Positions 34,532-43,235 of a stretch of DNA of 64,000 nucleotides are shown here, piece after piece (the stretch's first letter is position 1; each line of letters begins with the position of its first letter). Both the position numbers and the translations under genes were made by a program. The DNA is from Bombilactobacillus bombi (GTDB lineage: Bacteria; Bacillota; Bacilli; Lactobacillales; Lactobacillaceae), in NCBI RefSeq assembly GCF_964340835.1, contig NZ_OZ204251.1; one strand, written 5' to 3'. The notes beneath the pieces are model-generated. The model worked only from the letters and a program-made list of their open reading frames with translations. It was not told the origin of the DNA and made no database searches.

Positions 34532-36745
34532 TTATTTGGCAGCTTCATCATAAACATATCCATAAGCTACAGATTCACCATTTTCTTCTTTGAAGTAAAC
34601 ACCTTGAATTTCTGGAGCAAAGCCAGGGAATTTGTTAATCCCCTCATTCAAAATTAAGAAATAAGCTTGTGCTTCTTTGGTCCATTTTTCACCTGGTACA
34701 ATACAGAAAATTCCAGGAGGATATGGTAATGCCCCTTCAAGTGCAGTTAATCCCACAATATCTTTTAACTGAACTAATTTAGCATTATTTTTTAGTAACT
34801 CAACGTTAGCATCATATGGAGTCATCGCTTGTTCTGGGAAATAATCACCCAAGAACATTTTCTTTTGATAATCTTTGGCTTTACGATCCTTATAAAAATC
34901 ATGTAATTCTTGACATAATTGTCTAATTGTATAGCCTTGATAACGTTCTTCATTTTGTGCATATAAGTTAGGTAAAACATCCTCTAACGGTGCATCATTT
35001 TTAACTAGAGTTTCAAATTTAATAATTTGAGAAACCAAATTATTCATTTTGTTATCTGTTTCTGCTGGTGTCATCAAAAATAGTATAGAGTTTAAATCAT
35101 TTTTTTCAGGAATAATTCCATGCTCACGTAAATAACTAGCTAATATAGTAGCAGGAATACCAAAATCTTCATATTCACCAGTTTCAGCATTAATTCCAGG
35201 AGTAGTCAACATAAATTTATTAGGATCTACAAAGTATTGATTCTCTGCATAGCCATCAAATCCGTGCCAGTTAGCATCTGCTTCAAAACGCCAATAATCA
35301 ATATCATTGACCATTTCTTCAGTATCTCCTTCTTCCCATGGTTTACCATGAACAACTGGAGGTACAAATGGACGAATCATAGAAGCGTTGTGAAGCAACT
35401 TTTTACGTGCATTTACTGAAGTAACAAGTGCATCATGCCATAATTTTTTACCAGCTTCTCCTTCTTGCATTTTAGCGTTTACATCCAGAGTAGCAAAAAT
35501 TGGATAAAATGGAGAAGTTGAAGCATACTGCATATATGCATTATTGAAACGTTTATGATTGATATAGCGTTTTTGACCCTTAATATGTGAATCTTTTTTA
35601 TGAATTTGTGACGCCTGTGAAAATCCTGCCTGTTGTTTGTGTGTTGATTGAGTGACTAAAATTCCAGGATCCTCTGGTCCTAAGTCTAAAAGTAACGGTG
35701 AAGAAGCTTTCATCATAGGAATAAATTGCTCATATCCAACCCAAGCAGAATCAAACAATATATAATCACATAACTTACCAATTCTATCAACAACTTGTTT
35801 AGCGTTATAAATGGTACCATCATAAGTTCCTAATTGAATAACTGCTAATCTAAATGGCCGTTTTGCTTTAGCTCTCTCTGGATCTACTTTCGCGATTTTA
35901 GCTCTAATTGAAGCTTCATCAAATTCACTAGAATAAATGCCACCAATAAAACCATATGGATCGCGTGATGTTTCTAAATAGATAGGAATACCACCACTTT
36001 TTACCAAAGCCGCATTATAAACTGATTTGTGGTTATTACGATCGAATAATACTAAATCTCCAGGTGCTACAGCTGACGTTATTGCAATGTTATTAGAAGT
36101 AGTAGTACCGTTCATTACAAAATACGTTTTATCCGCATTAAATACTTTAGCTGCATGCTTTTCAGCATCCATAGCTGGGCCTTCATGAATTAAAAGATCT
36201 CCTAAATCAACATCAGCATTGCAAATATCTGCTCTAAAAACATTCTCACCAAAGAAATTATATAGTTGACGGCCCGCTGGATGTTTACGAAAATATTGGC
36301 CACCCTGATGTCCTGGGCAATCAAACTGAATATTACCACGTTCAACATACTCTTTAAGCGCTTTAAAAAATGGCGGTAATATCTGTTTTTCATATTTTGC
36401 AGCAGCTGACTCAATTTCACGATCATATAAACGACGATCTGATTCTGCGTTAATATCAATAATATGATAAATTTTAGACATTAAATCAGTAGATAAATTA
36501 TCAGAGCCTTTAGAAATCACAAAAATTGGAATATTAAATTTTTGAGCGTCTACTTTATCAATAATCTCTTTTTCATCATCCATAACAACAACTGCTGCTA
36601 CATCTACAAAGTCAGATACTGAAGCATCTACAATTTTTCGATTTGTATCAAAAAAATTCCGTGCTGATTTACTAGTAGCAATACTTAATTGGTCTACATA
36701 ATTAGTTTTTGTAGAAATGTTGTTATCATTTTCACTTTCCATCAT
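34532..36745 (-). CDS. speF: Ornithine decarboxylase, inducible type
   Basis: This 737-aa PLP enzyme of the prokaryotic Orn/Lys/Arg decarboxylase family converts ornithine to putrescine and CO2. An N-terminal wing (about 1-115), major PLP domain and C-terminal domain are recognisable. The PLP lysine is in STHKQQAGFSQ, the substrate-side segment is MNGTTTSNN, and a later PPGIFCIVPGE is conserved. The ATG at 36745 follows AGGGAG by six bases. With potE it forms the classic acid-resistance and polyamine-producing pair known from Lactobacillus 30a and E. coli. A small XRE regulator lies just upstream on the same strand. Confidence 0.95.
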   Translation of the reverse strand: MMESENDNNISTKTNYVDQLSIATSKSARNFFDTNRKIVDASVSDFVDVAAVVVMDDEKEIIDKVDAQKFNIPIFVISKGSDNLSTDLMSKIYHIIDINAESDRRLYDREIESAAAKYEKQILPPFFKALKEYVERGNIQFDCPGHQGGQYFRKHPAGRQLYNFFGENVFRADICNADVDLGDLLIHEGPAMDAEKHAAKVFNADKTYFVMNGTTTSNNIAITSAVAPGDLVLFDRNNHKSVYNAALVKSGGIPIYLETSRDPYGFIGGIYSSEFDEASIRAKIAKVDPERAKAKRPFRLAVIQLGTYDGTIYNAKQVVDRIGKLCDYILFDSAWVGYEQFIPMMKASSPLLLDLGPEDPGILVTQSTHKQQAGFSQASQIHKKDSHIKGQKRYINHKRFNNAYMQYASTSPFYPIFATLDVNAKMQEGEAGKKLWHDALVTSVNARKKLLHNASMIRPFVPPVVHGKPWEEGDTEEMVNDIDYWRFEADANWHGFDGYAENQYFVDPNKFMLTTPGINAETGEYEDFGIPATILASYLREHGIIPEKNDLNSILFLMTPAETDNKMNNLVSQIIKFETLVKNDAPLEDVLPNLYAQNEERYQGYTIRQLCQELHDFYKDRKAKDYQKKMFLGDYFPEQAMTPYDANVELLKNNAKLVQLKDIVGLTALEGALPYPPGIFCIVPGEKWTKEAQAYFLILNEGINKFPGFAPEIQGVYFKEENGESVAYGYVYDEAAK

Positions 36746-36827
36746 TCATATCTCCCTCATTATTACAAAAATTAGAATTAAGTATATACGCTTATGGTAA
36801 AGCGCTTACTTAAAATATATATTGTGT

Positions 36828-37028
36828 CTATTCGTTGCTATTATCAGTAAAAAACCTTGTCCAATCAAAATCTAACACCTGCGCTATTTTTTGTGCAACT
36901 TGTGGACTAGGACGTCGATTACCATTTTCAATAAAAGTATAATATGGCCTTCTAATACCAGCTAAATCAGCAACTGTCCTTTGTGTCATATGTAACCCCT
37001 TTCTAATATTTTTTAGCCATATTCGCAA
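36828..37028 (-). CDS. Small XRE-family HTH regulator
   Basis: This protein of about 66 aa is little more than one helix-turn-helix (MTQRTVADLAGIRRPYYTFI with ENGNRRPSP). I choose TTG 37028, six bases behind AAGAAGGCG; a GTG at 37055 would add nine residues but has no ribosome binding site. It is 82 bp upstream of speF in the same direction and divergent from a second XRE gene. It may control speF-potE, itself or its neighbour. No effector domain exists. Confidence 0.7.
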   Translation of the reverse strand: MRIWLKNIRKGLHMTQRTVADLAGIRRPYYTFIENGNRRPSPQVAQKIAQVLDFDWTRFFTDNSNE

Positions 37029-37124
37029 AATTAACGCCTTCTTTCTTGTTAACACTTCGTTACATTTTTAATAATAAGCAACATTTTGAGTTTTGTCAAC
37101 ACATAAACGATTCTCTCTGCATCC

Positions 37125-37157
37125 AGTTCAATGGTAACAAACTGTTACCATTGAACT
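37125..37157. promoter_or_regulatory. 33-bp perfect palindrome between divergent XRE genes
   Basis: Fifteen-base arms (AGTTCAATGGTAACA and TGTTACCATTGAACT) flank AAC. It ends 20 bp before the start of the plus-strand XRE gene. It is the obvious operator for one or both regulators. Confidence 0.75.
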
Positions 37158-37177
37158 AAACCAAAAGGAGAATAAAA

Positions 37178-37564
37178 ATGTTTAGTGAAAGACTGAAGAA
37201 TGAACGTAAATTACACCATTATACCCAAGAATTTGTTGCACAAAAAATTGGCGTTACACGAGCTGCTTATTCAGCATACGAATCAGGTAAACGTCAACCA
37301 AATTTTGAAATCTTAAAATGCATTGCTCAAATCCTTAACATTTCTATTGATTATTTACTTGAAAATAGTAATCAAAAACGTTATCGCAATATGGTATCTA
37401 CCCAAAAATCTGATCTTGGAGCTATGGCTGAAGAATTATTACTGGAAATAAACAAAAATCAAGAAATGGATTTTTGGGGTGAACCTGCTTCTAAAAGGCA
37501 AAAAGCTTACTTACAAGCTGCAATAGAAACAGCACTAAAACTTAGCAAAACAAATCCAAAATAA
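37178..37564 (+). CDS. XRE-family regulator with C-terminal extension
   Basis: This 128-aa protein has a Cro/C1-type helix-turn-helix (residues 3-62: YTQEFVAQKIGVTRAAYSAY and ESGKRQPNFE). A C-terminal part of about 60 residues follows (DLGAMAEELLLEI…ALKLSKTNP) with no family I recognise. AAAGGAG precedes the ATG by eight bases. The 33-bp palindrome just upstream suggests autoregulation. It is followed by a terminator, then the defence island. Confidence 0.83.
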   Translation: MFSERLKNERKLHHYTQEFVAQKIGVTRAAYSAYESGKRQPNFEILKCIAQILNISIDYLLENSNQKRYRNMVSTQKSDLGAMAEELLLEINKNQEMDFWGEPASKRQKAYLQAAIETALKLSKTNPK

Positions 37565-37701
37565 TTACTGTAAAAAGATAATTTCATAAAAAGTTTTCTA
37601 TAATTACTTCAAAGGTCTATTGAAATATTTTTAAATTTGATGTTTTATTTTTTTGTATTTCTTATCAAACAATATTGGAACAAAACTCACCTTTGTTAAA
37701 T

Positions 37702-37755
37702 AAAATAAATAAGAGTCGCAAAATCAAAAATGATTTTGCGACTCTTATTTATTTT
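37702..37755. terminator. Long perfect hairpin, bidirectional terminator
   Basis: Perfect 25-bp arms (starting AAAATAAATAAGAGTCGC) enclose a four-base A loop; A- and T-rich ends serve both strands. It lies 137 bp past the XRE stop and marks the left border of the defence island. Confidence 0.85.
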
Positions 37756-38064
37756 CATATAACATTGATAAACAAACTTTGAAAATTCAAGTTCTCTATA
37801 TTTATCAGATTAAACCCAATCATATTGTCCACTTAATTAATAGTAATTGACTAAAGTGTAGACTAATCCGGGAGGGTTGTGCAAAATTCATTTAACTAGC
37901 ACAAAACGTATGCTTTATTTATTTTATCGCTGTATTCAACTTGGTATACTATAAAGAAATTTAATTAAAACTTATTAAAAAAGCATTATAAATTATATAT
38001 ATAAATCTTTAATAGTTCATTTAGATTAAATTTATAGATTATCATACATACTTATTTAAATTCG
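37756..38064. other. Intergenic stretch without recognised gene
   Basis: About 310 bp of very AT-rich DNA between the long hairpin and the Mrr gene. A GGGAGGG at 37870 looks like a ribosome binding site, but no ORF of sensible spacing follows. A short inverted pair TTGTGC/GCACAA (37878-37905) is the only other structure seen. No terminator for the minus-strand mrr gene was found closer than 37755. Confidence 0.5.
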
Positions 38065-39006
38065 CTACTCAAAATAATCTTGATCAATATCATAAATAAC
38101 AAATTGATTTTTTACACGGACACCCACAGCATACTTGATCATTAAATCTGTTAACATACGTCCATTAACTAAAATGATTCCTAATTTCGCAGCTGTGTTT
38201 TGGGCTCCTTGAGAAAAATCAGATGTAGTAATAAAGACACCTTTATCGGCGCTTTTTTCGTCTAAAGCTCCATGAAATCTTTGAATTTCAGGTCGTCCTA
38301 CAGTATTGTCTTTTGCATAGCGTTTAGCCTGTAAATAAATTGTCCTTGTCCCTAATGGATCTTGATTGATAACACCATCAATACCAGCATCATTACTGGC
38401 AGGTGTGACATATGAGGAACCATTTTTACCCTTGTAGCCCATTTTACTCAATAATTCAACAACTAAACCTTCAAAAAAACTAGGATCATTACTCAAAATT
38501 AAATTTAACAATTCTGATGCCACTTGTTTATTTAATTCTTGAACCATTTGATTAATATCAGCTATATTGTCAATACTAGTGTTGTGGTGCTGAGCAGATT
38601 GTTTTTGAGCTAAGAGCTCTTGGTTATGCTGGCGATAAGCTGGTTGTTGATGAACAATATATCGATCTATCTTTATCTTATATTGGTTTAATAATCGTAA
38701 TCCTAAAGAAGTTATTTGATAATGACTACGTTCAGGACGCTTTAATATTCCTGCTAAGAACATTTCTGAATATGCCCAACCAATTCGATCTTCAATAACT
38801 TTAGTTGTTTGTTTACTGTTATCGTACGTTAAGTGACGTAAATTATTGGCTAAACCAATTCCATCAGCTACAGCGTGTTTAATCTCTAAGCCACTATGCA
38901 CCTGTTCATCTCGCAGATATAACAAAATAGGATAACAAAGACCATCCCAAGTTGGAATATCGTATTTTCCTAATTTTAATTTATGATAATCCACTAATAA
39001 TGTCAT
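38065..39006 (-). CDS. mrr: Mrr-type restriction endonuclease
   Basis: This 313-aa protein has an N-terminal winged-helix Mrr_N domain (about 10-110, YPILLYLRDEQVHSGLEIKHAV). A Gln-rich linker follows, then a C-terminal Mrr_cat PD-(D/E)xK domain (about 175-305). Catalytic motifs are NDAGIDGVI and YLQAKRYAK (QxK form, as in Mrr), followed by GRPEIQRFHGAL and GVFITTSDFS. Mrr enzymes cut modified or otherwise marked DNA. It lies 48 bp behind the 152-aa gene on the same strand behind GAGGT. It is therefore probably the nuclease of the four-gene cassette and not an independent Type IV enzyme. Confidence 0.85.
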   Translation of the reverse strand: MTLLVDYHKLKLGKYDIPTWDGLCYPILLYLRDEQVHSGLEIKHAVADGIGLANNLRHLTYDNSKQTTKVIEDRIGWAYSEMFLAGILKRPERSHYQITSLGLRLLNQYKIKIDRYIVHQQPAYRQHNQELLAQKQSAQHHNTSIDNIADINQMVQELNKQVASELLNLILSNDPSFFEGLVVELLSKMGYKGKNGSSYVTPASNDAGIDGVINQDPLGTRTIYLQAKRYAKDNTVGRPEIQRFHGALDEKSADKGVFITTSDFSQGAQNTAAKLGIILVNGRMLTDLMIKYAVGVRVKNQFVIYDIDQDYFE

Positions 39007-39054
39007 TGGTTAAACCTCAATTATTGTTTTACCCTTATCTTACTATACCAATTA

Positions 39055-39513
39055 TCAAAATGGAGCTTTATTAGAGCTAACTTCTTCAGCAATCATTTCG
39101 TTTAATTTTAAAAGTATGGTTGATGGGTCGGCAACAATCGCTCCATCTGCATCCAAATAATCTGGAAAGATATTTCCCCGCAACCATTGGAGACCTCCGT
39201 TAGCATATGCAATGAGTTTTTCATAAATTTGATTAATACTCTCATTATCAACCATTGTTTGTAAATCCATATTTTTCCAACTCAATATTAGGCCATACAA
39301 AAGTTCTTTTTGGACAGGGGAAAAAGCTAATGAATTAAATTCTAGACCTCGTCTAATATTAGATGGTATCTTTTGTTGATTGCGATAGCCTATCATTACT
39401 GCCAAAAAAAAGCTATCGTTCAATTCCAAATGAGCTTTTTGGAGCGTTTGGTAATCTGTATTGTATTCTGCTCCTAAGACAAGATTGCGCTTGCCATCAA
39501 ATAAATCCGCCAT
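39055..39513 (-). CDS. 152-aa cassette protein, possibly Dnd-associated-protein-4-like
   Basis: This small soluble protein is not confidently recognised. Its central stretch FFLAVMIGYRNQQKIP, followed by RRGLEF and a helical LLYGLILSW, recalls the layout of the 'Dnd system-associated protein 4' family. LmuC-like small subunits of Lamassu systems are an alternative. AAGGAGG lies six bases before ATG, and the gap to the upstream SMC-like gene is 11 bp, so the two products probably work together. No catalytic motif is visible. Function: unknown partner in a defence cassette (inference). Confidence 0.55.
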   Translation of the reverse strand: MADLFDGKRNLVLGAEYNTDYQTLQKAHLELNDSFFLAVMIGYRNQQKIPSNIRRGLEFNSLAFSPVQKELLYGLILSWKNMDLQTMVDNESINQIYEKLIAYANGGLQWLRGNIFPDYLDADGAIVADPSTILLKLNEMIAEEVSSNKAPF

Positions 39514-39524
39514 ATTTACCCTCC

Positions 39525-41408
39525 TTATAGTATTGCAGTGAGACTTCTCAACGCCTCAACATTTGTGGCACCGGACATAATGTGATTATTTAATTGATAA
39601 ATACGCCCGACATTATCTTGTTTCAAGAAGGCTGTTTTCAATTCCGCTGTCAATTCCGTATCCGTTAAATAAACAATCCACTGATTGAACAATTGGGGCA
39701 TACCAGCAATTAAGTAACGATAATTTACTGTATTTAAATAAGAAAATGGCTGCTCCGTTAACAAAACATTGAAATTATTAATCTGTAAGAGTGCCAATAT
39801 AAACGCGATTATTAATAATTGCTTTTGACTGGCTGTTAAATTTTTCTGATAAGCATTAGTCAGCAAGTTAGCTGCAACATCTGGTTTAGTTTTAGCTTGT
39901 AAATTTTGAAAAATTTCTTTAGTAGTCGTTTGCAGCTTTTCTAAAGTTGCCGTTGTATATATTTCATCTATTGAATCTATAATTTGCTGAAGTAAGTTAG
40001 AATTTTTGATTTTTGTGGGCAATTGTTGAAGCATTTGTTGATATTCCAAAATTTCAGTTTGTAAAGTAATGTGTTCTTGTTTCAAGTGGCGTAATTGTAA
40101 TTGTTCCTGTTGATTTTGACTTGCTAATTCTTGAATTTGATTTTGTAATTGATCAATAATTGGGGTAATCCCATCATTATCATGAACTGAATCACTTTCA
40201 TCATGATTTTCAGTTATTGTTTGCAAAAATTCTTTGTACTCAGCTAATGCTTTTGTTTGCTCTTGCTGAAAATAATAATGATTTTTTTCTACTTCATTAA
40301 TTCCTGCCTCAATTTGATTAAGACAAGCCAATGACTTTGTATGATTAAAACTTTGCCGTAATTCATTGACATGAGTCTTTGCTTCGCTATCAGAAGTGAA
40401 TTCTCGACCACATAGATAACACTTCTGACTATTGGCAGTATTTATCAAGATTTTTTCAGAAATACTTTCCTCACTATGATTACGCAGATTATTAATTATC
40501 ATAGTAATGTCTGAACAATAATCATAAAATAATTGGTTAGCACCTAATTTGACAAATTCTGCCATTTTATTTAGCTGTGGTTTTTCGTTAAAAATGATGG
40601 GCTTTTTATTAGAAGAGGCCGTAATCCTTGGTTTTAACTGAGTTAATAGTTTTAACTGATCTTGAGCTTGCGTATATTGTTGCTGATGTTGATCTCTATT
40701 TTGTTTAATTGTTTGGATTTTAGTGCTTAAATTGGTTTGTTGATGCTTTATTGATTGGAAATAATCAGAAGAATCATTATCACTCATTACCAGCTGAAGT
40801 TGACTTTTTAATTTACTACTTAATTTGATAGCTTGTTTTATATCCGCTGTGTTCAATAAGTGATAAATAATTGCTTGTAATTTTTGAGTAAAAGCTGAAG
40901 CATTATCAATAGCAGTTAGCAATTCTAAACTTTCAGCATCACCAAACAGCATTGATTTAGGTGAAAGAGCTTTTTGAATTTTTTGTTTCACTATTTGTTC
41001 ATCATTAAATTGTTCTTTTTCTTGATGAGGACTCTTGATTTCTAGCCAACATTTTTGTGGTGATTGCTTATATTTTTTGCCATCATAATATCCCCTAACT
41101 CGACGAATTAAGTCATATTGGGTGCCATCTTGCTCAAAGAACAATTCCACTTCGGCTTTAAGCCATTGATTAGGTGCACTTTGTAATATTGAATAATTAA
41201 TCAAACGCTGATTAATCTCATCGCTTTCTTGACCAATCCGTGCATCCCCCAAAAAAGCAAATAAAATAGCCCGCCAAATATCAGTTCTATCTATTTCCTG
41301 ATTTCCGATGATTAAAGTCACATTTTGTTGTCCTTCAGTGGCAAAATGTAGACTATGCCGTTCACCAAATTGGCGAAAATTGGTTACAATTAATTGTTGT
41401 AATTGCAT
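39525..41408 (-). CDS. SMC/DndD-like protein with zinc hook and degenerate ATPase motifs
   Basis: This 627-aa protein has the SMC/Rad50 layout: an N-terminal head (MQLQQLIVTNFRQFGERHSL), a long Gln-rich coiled coil (about 190-490) broken by a zinc-hook-like CYLCGREF near residue 335, and a C-terminal head. Segments align by eye with the DndD-like family: QNVTLIIGN, MLFGDAES, LTASQKQLL, LLTEQPFSYLN and YLTDTEL. The P-loop, however, reads GNQEIDRTD instead of GxxGxGKT. The Walker B aspartate is replaced (LLTEQP), and the signature lacks its glycines. It may bind but not hydrolyse ATP, or have lost nucleotide use. The frame is intact. Confidence 0.7.
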   Translation of the reverse strand: MQLQQLIVTNFRQFGERHSLHFATEGQQNVTLIIGNQEIDRTDIWRAILFAFLGDARIGQESDEINQRLINYSILQSAPNQWLKAEVELFFEQDGTQYDLIRRVRGYYDGKKYKQSPQKCWLEIKSPHQEKEQFNDEQIVKQKIQKALSPKSMLFGDAESLELLTAIDNASAFTQKLQAIIYHLLNTADIKQAIKLSSKLKSQLQLVMSDNDSSDYFQSIKHQQTNLSTKIQTIKQNRDQHQQQYTQAQDQLKLLTQLKPRITASSNKKPIIFNEKPQLNKMAEFVKLGANQLFYDYCSDITMIINNLRNHSEESISEKILINTANSQKCYLCGREFTSDSEAKTHVNELRQSFNHTKSLACLNQIEAGINEVEKNHYYFQQEQTKALAEYKEFLQTITENHDESDSVHDNDGITPIIDQLQNQIQELASQNQQEQLQLRHLKQEHITLQTEILEYQQMLQQLPTKIKNSNLLQQIIDSIDEIYTTATLEKLQTTTKEIFQNLQAKTKPDVAANLLTNAYQKNLTASQKQLLIIAFILALLQINNFNVLLTEQPFSYLNTVNYRYLIAGMPQLFNQWIVYLTDTELTAELKTAFLKQDNVGRIYQLNNHIMSGATNVEALRSLTAIL

Positions 41409-41423
41409 TAAACTTTCTCCCCT

Positions 41424-43043
41424 CTAAGTCCATAAATTCTTTAGATCTTGGTTATTAGCCACGATTTCGCGCAAAATTAATAATGATATTTTTGAATCAA
41501 ATTCATCATCTAATTTAATCCCATTACATTTACTTTTGATTAATAGTTTATTAGTCAACCCCATAGCCTGCCACCATTGAACAAAATATTTCGAGAAATC
41601 ACGATAAGTATCACGTACGTCTATTTCTTTGAAATCAATTTTTGGGGTATCTATTTCTTCTTCCAAACTAGCATTCACAATACGCAACGTATTATCATCA
41701 AAAGTATTCCAAAAATCTTTTATATATTGTTTCACTTTATTCATAGGTACTAACTTTTCTTGTATAAGCCAACTGCGTTGTAATAATTGATCTTCACAAT
41801 CTTGCCCATAATGGGAAACTTCACCAAATTCAATTTTCAAAGATTTTCTTAGCATATCAGCTGACGGTAATGATATCTTTTCTTCAAAATTAGTATTTAT
41901 TATTTTTGTTAATTTTTCAGCTATCCCTTCTAAATGTACGAAATGTTGATTAAGTTTACTATTTCTAAAGTAGCTATTAAGTATAGTTTGGTAATCAGAT
42001 AATGAAATTATAGACTTATTTTTAAAAATATTTTCTGGTATGGGCAAAAGCGGCAAAAACACAGATTGATCTTCTTTAATTATTGCTTGAGATAATTCTT
42101 CTGACTTTGTTTCTATAGTTGACCTAGGAACTTTTTTAACTGGAAACTGCTGGTTTGTATCACGTCCATTTGACACAGTTTTTAGTTGATTTTTATCAAA
42201 TAGTTCCAGAATTTTTTTTAATTTTTTATGATTAAAGTTTAATGAGAGAGCAATTGTTTCTAAATTTTTTCGTGTTAACTGATCAATTGTAATTATTCCT
42301 GATTTATTTAAACTATGCACTAAGGAACGATAACTTTTTTTATTAAATATTTTTTTTACTGGTAATTTTGAAATATCATTCTTTGCTATTAATAAATTGG
42401 GCGAAAGTTTATTCTTATTTGTCTTTAATTCTGATAAATGTGTTCTTGCCATACTAATATTCGTTAATTGTACAGCTCGAGTTTTAACTACCTTTTCTAC
42501 ACGCTTGTTTGTCTGTGATTTCTTAATGATTTTGGATTCAGATGCTGAAAAATCAATCTCAAGTGGTGTCTTCACTGAAATTTGATATTCATGACATAAT
42601 TTTAGTAAGGATTCCATCGTAATTGCAGGATTAATGTTAATCAGATAATCCAATACTAATCCAAATAAACAATCATATGTAAGTAATTGTTCAAAATCGG
42701 CTAAACCATCTAATAATGGATGTTGTAAACATAATTGCTGAACATTAATATTTTTAGTATCTACTATAACGCTATTTGCTTGACCATCATTATTATTATT
42801 AAACAAACCTTGATTTTTAGAAACTTTAACTTTTATGCCAAACAATTTAAATAATTGTACTAAATCAAGAAAATCATTATGTTGATTAATATATAATTGT
42901 CGTAGCCAATCAACTGGCAAAACTGCCGGAGTAGCACTATGATAGTTAATCGGTTTTACTAAACGTGAATTAATAAAATGATTAATCCAATGTTCTACAT
43001 ATTCTGGTTGCCAAAACTGTGGAAAATAAATTCCCTCTTGCAT
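41424..43043 (-). CDS. 539-aa cassette protein of unknown family
   Basis: I do not recognise this protein. The start is ATG 43043 (MQEGIYFPQFW), with GGAGGTGA before it; the longer frame starts inside that ribosome binding site. The N-terminal third is hydrophobic-helical, and the middle (about 180-330) is Lys/Asn-rich. It contains a stretch near residue 235 (YRSLVHSLNKSGIITIDQL) that looks like a helix-hairpin-helix or RpoA-CTD-like DNA-binding unit. The C-terminus is acidic and helical. It is 15 bp upstream of the SMC-like gene in the same unit, suggesting a DNA-recognition or scaffold subunit. That role is inference. Confidence 0.6.
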   Translation of the reverse strand: MQEGIYFPQFWQPEYVEHWINHFINSRLVKPINYHSATPAVLPVDWLRQLYINQHNDFLDLVQLFKLFGIKVKVSKNQGLFNNNNDGQANSVIVDTKNINVQQLCLQHPLLDGLADFEQLLTYDCLFGLVLDYLININPAITMESLLKLCHEYQISVKTPLEIDFSASESKIIKKSQTNKRVEKVVKTRAVQLTNISMARTHLSELKTNKNKLSPNLLIAKNDISKLPVKKIFNKKSYRSLVHSLNKSGIITIDQLTRKNLETIALSLNFNHKKLKKILELFDKNQLKTVSNGRDTNQQFPVKKVPRSTIETKSEELSQAIIKEDQSVFLPLLPIPENIFKNKSIISLSDYQTILNSYFRNSKLNQHFVHLEGIAEKLTKIINTNFEEKISLPSADMLRKSLKIEFGEVSHYGQDCEDQLLQRSWLIQEKLVPMNKVKQYIKDFWNTFDDNTLRIVNASLEEEIDTPKIDFKEIDVRDTYRDFSKYFVQWWQAMGLTNKLLIKSKCNGIKLDDEFDSKISLLILREIVANNQDLKNLWT

Positions 43044-43154
43044 TAATTTCACCTCCATTTTAATTTTTAGGCATAAACAATTTAATTATATAATAATAAT
43101 CATTTTCATTCACCTTTCTATTAAGGTAAATACTTAAATAATGTTTTATCACAA

Positions 43155-43186
43155 ACAAAAAAGGTCAGACACAAATTGTCTTGACC
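43155..43186 (-). terminator. Terminator of the dpn operon
   Basis: On the minus strand GGTCAAGACA and TGTCTGACC form a stem with one bulge, followed by six T. It separates dpnB from the downstream four-gene cassette, which must then have its own promoter in 43044-43150. Confidence 0.7.
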
Positions 43187-43235
43187 CTGTTATATTTAAT
43201 AATCATTTCAAAATAAGTTTTATCTTCATGAACAA

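Noticed and set aside
36780..36812. cre site before speF
   Set aside because: Only about 11 of 14 positions fit around the AAGCGCTT core; too weak to call.
37870..37950. Possible small ORF behind GGGAGGG
   Set aside because: The nearest start codons touch the ribosome binding site or give a stop after a few codons; no conserved feature seen.
43087..43125. Seven-codon leader ORF (ATGAAAATG then several ATT codons) upstream of the 539-aa gene
   Set aside because: Too short and low in complexity to separate from AT-rich background; no attenuator follows.
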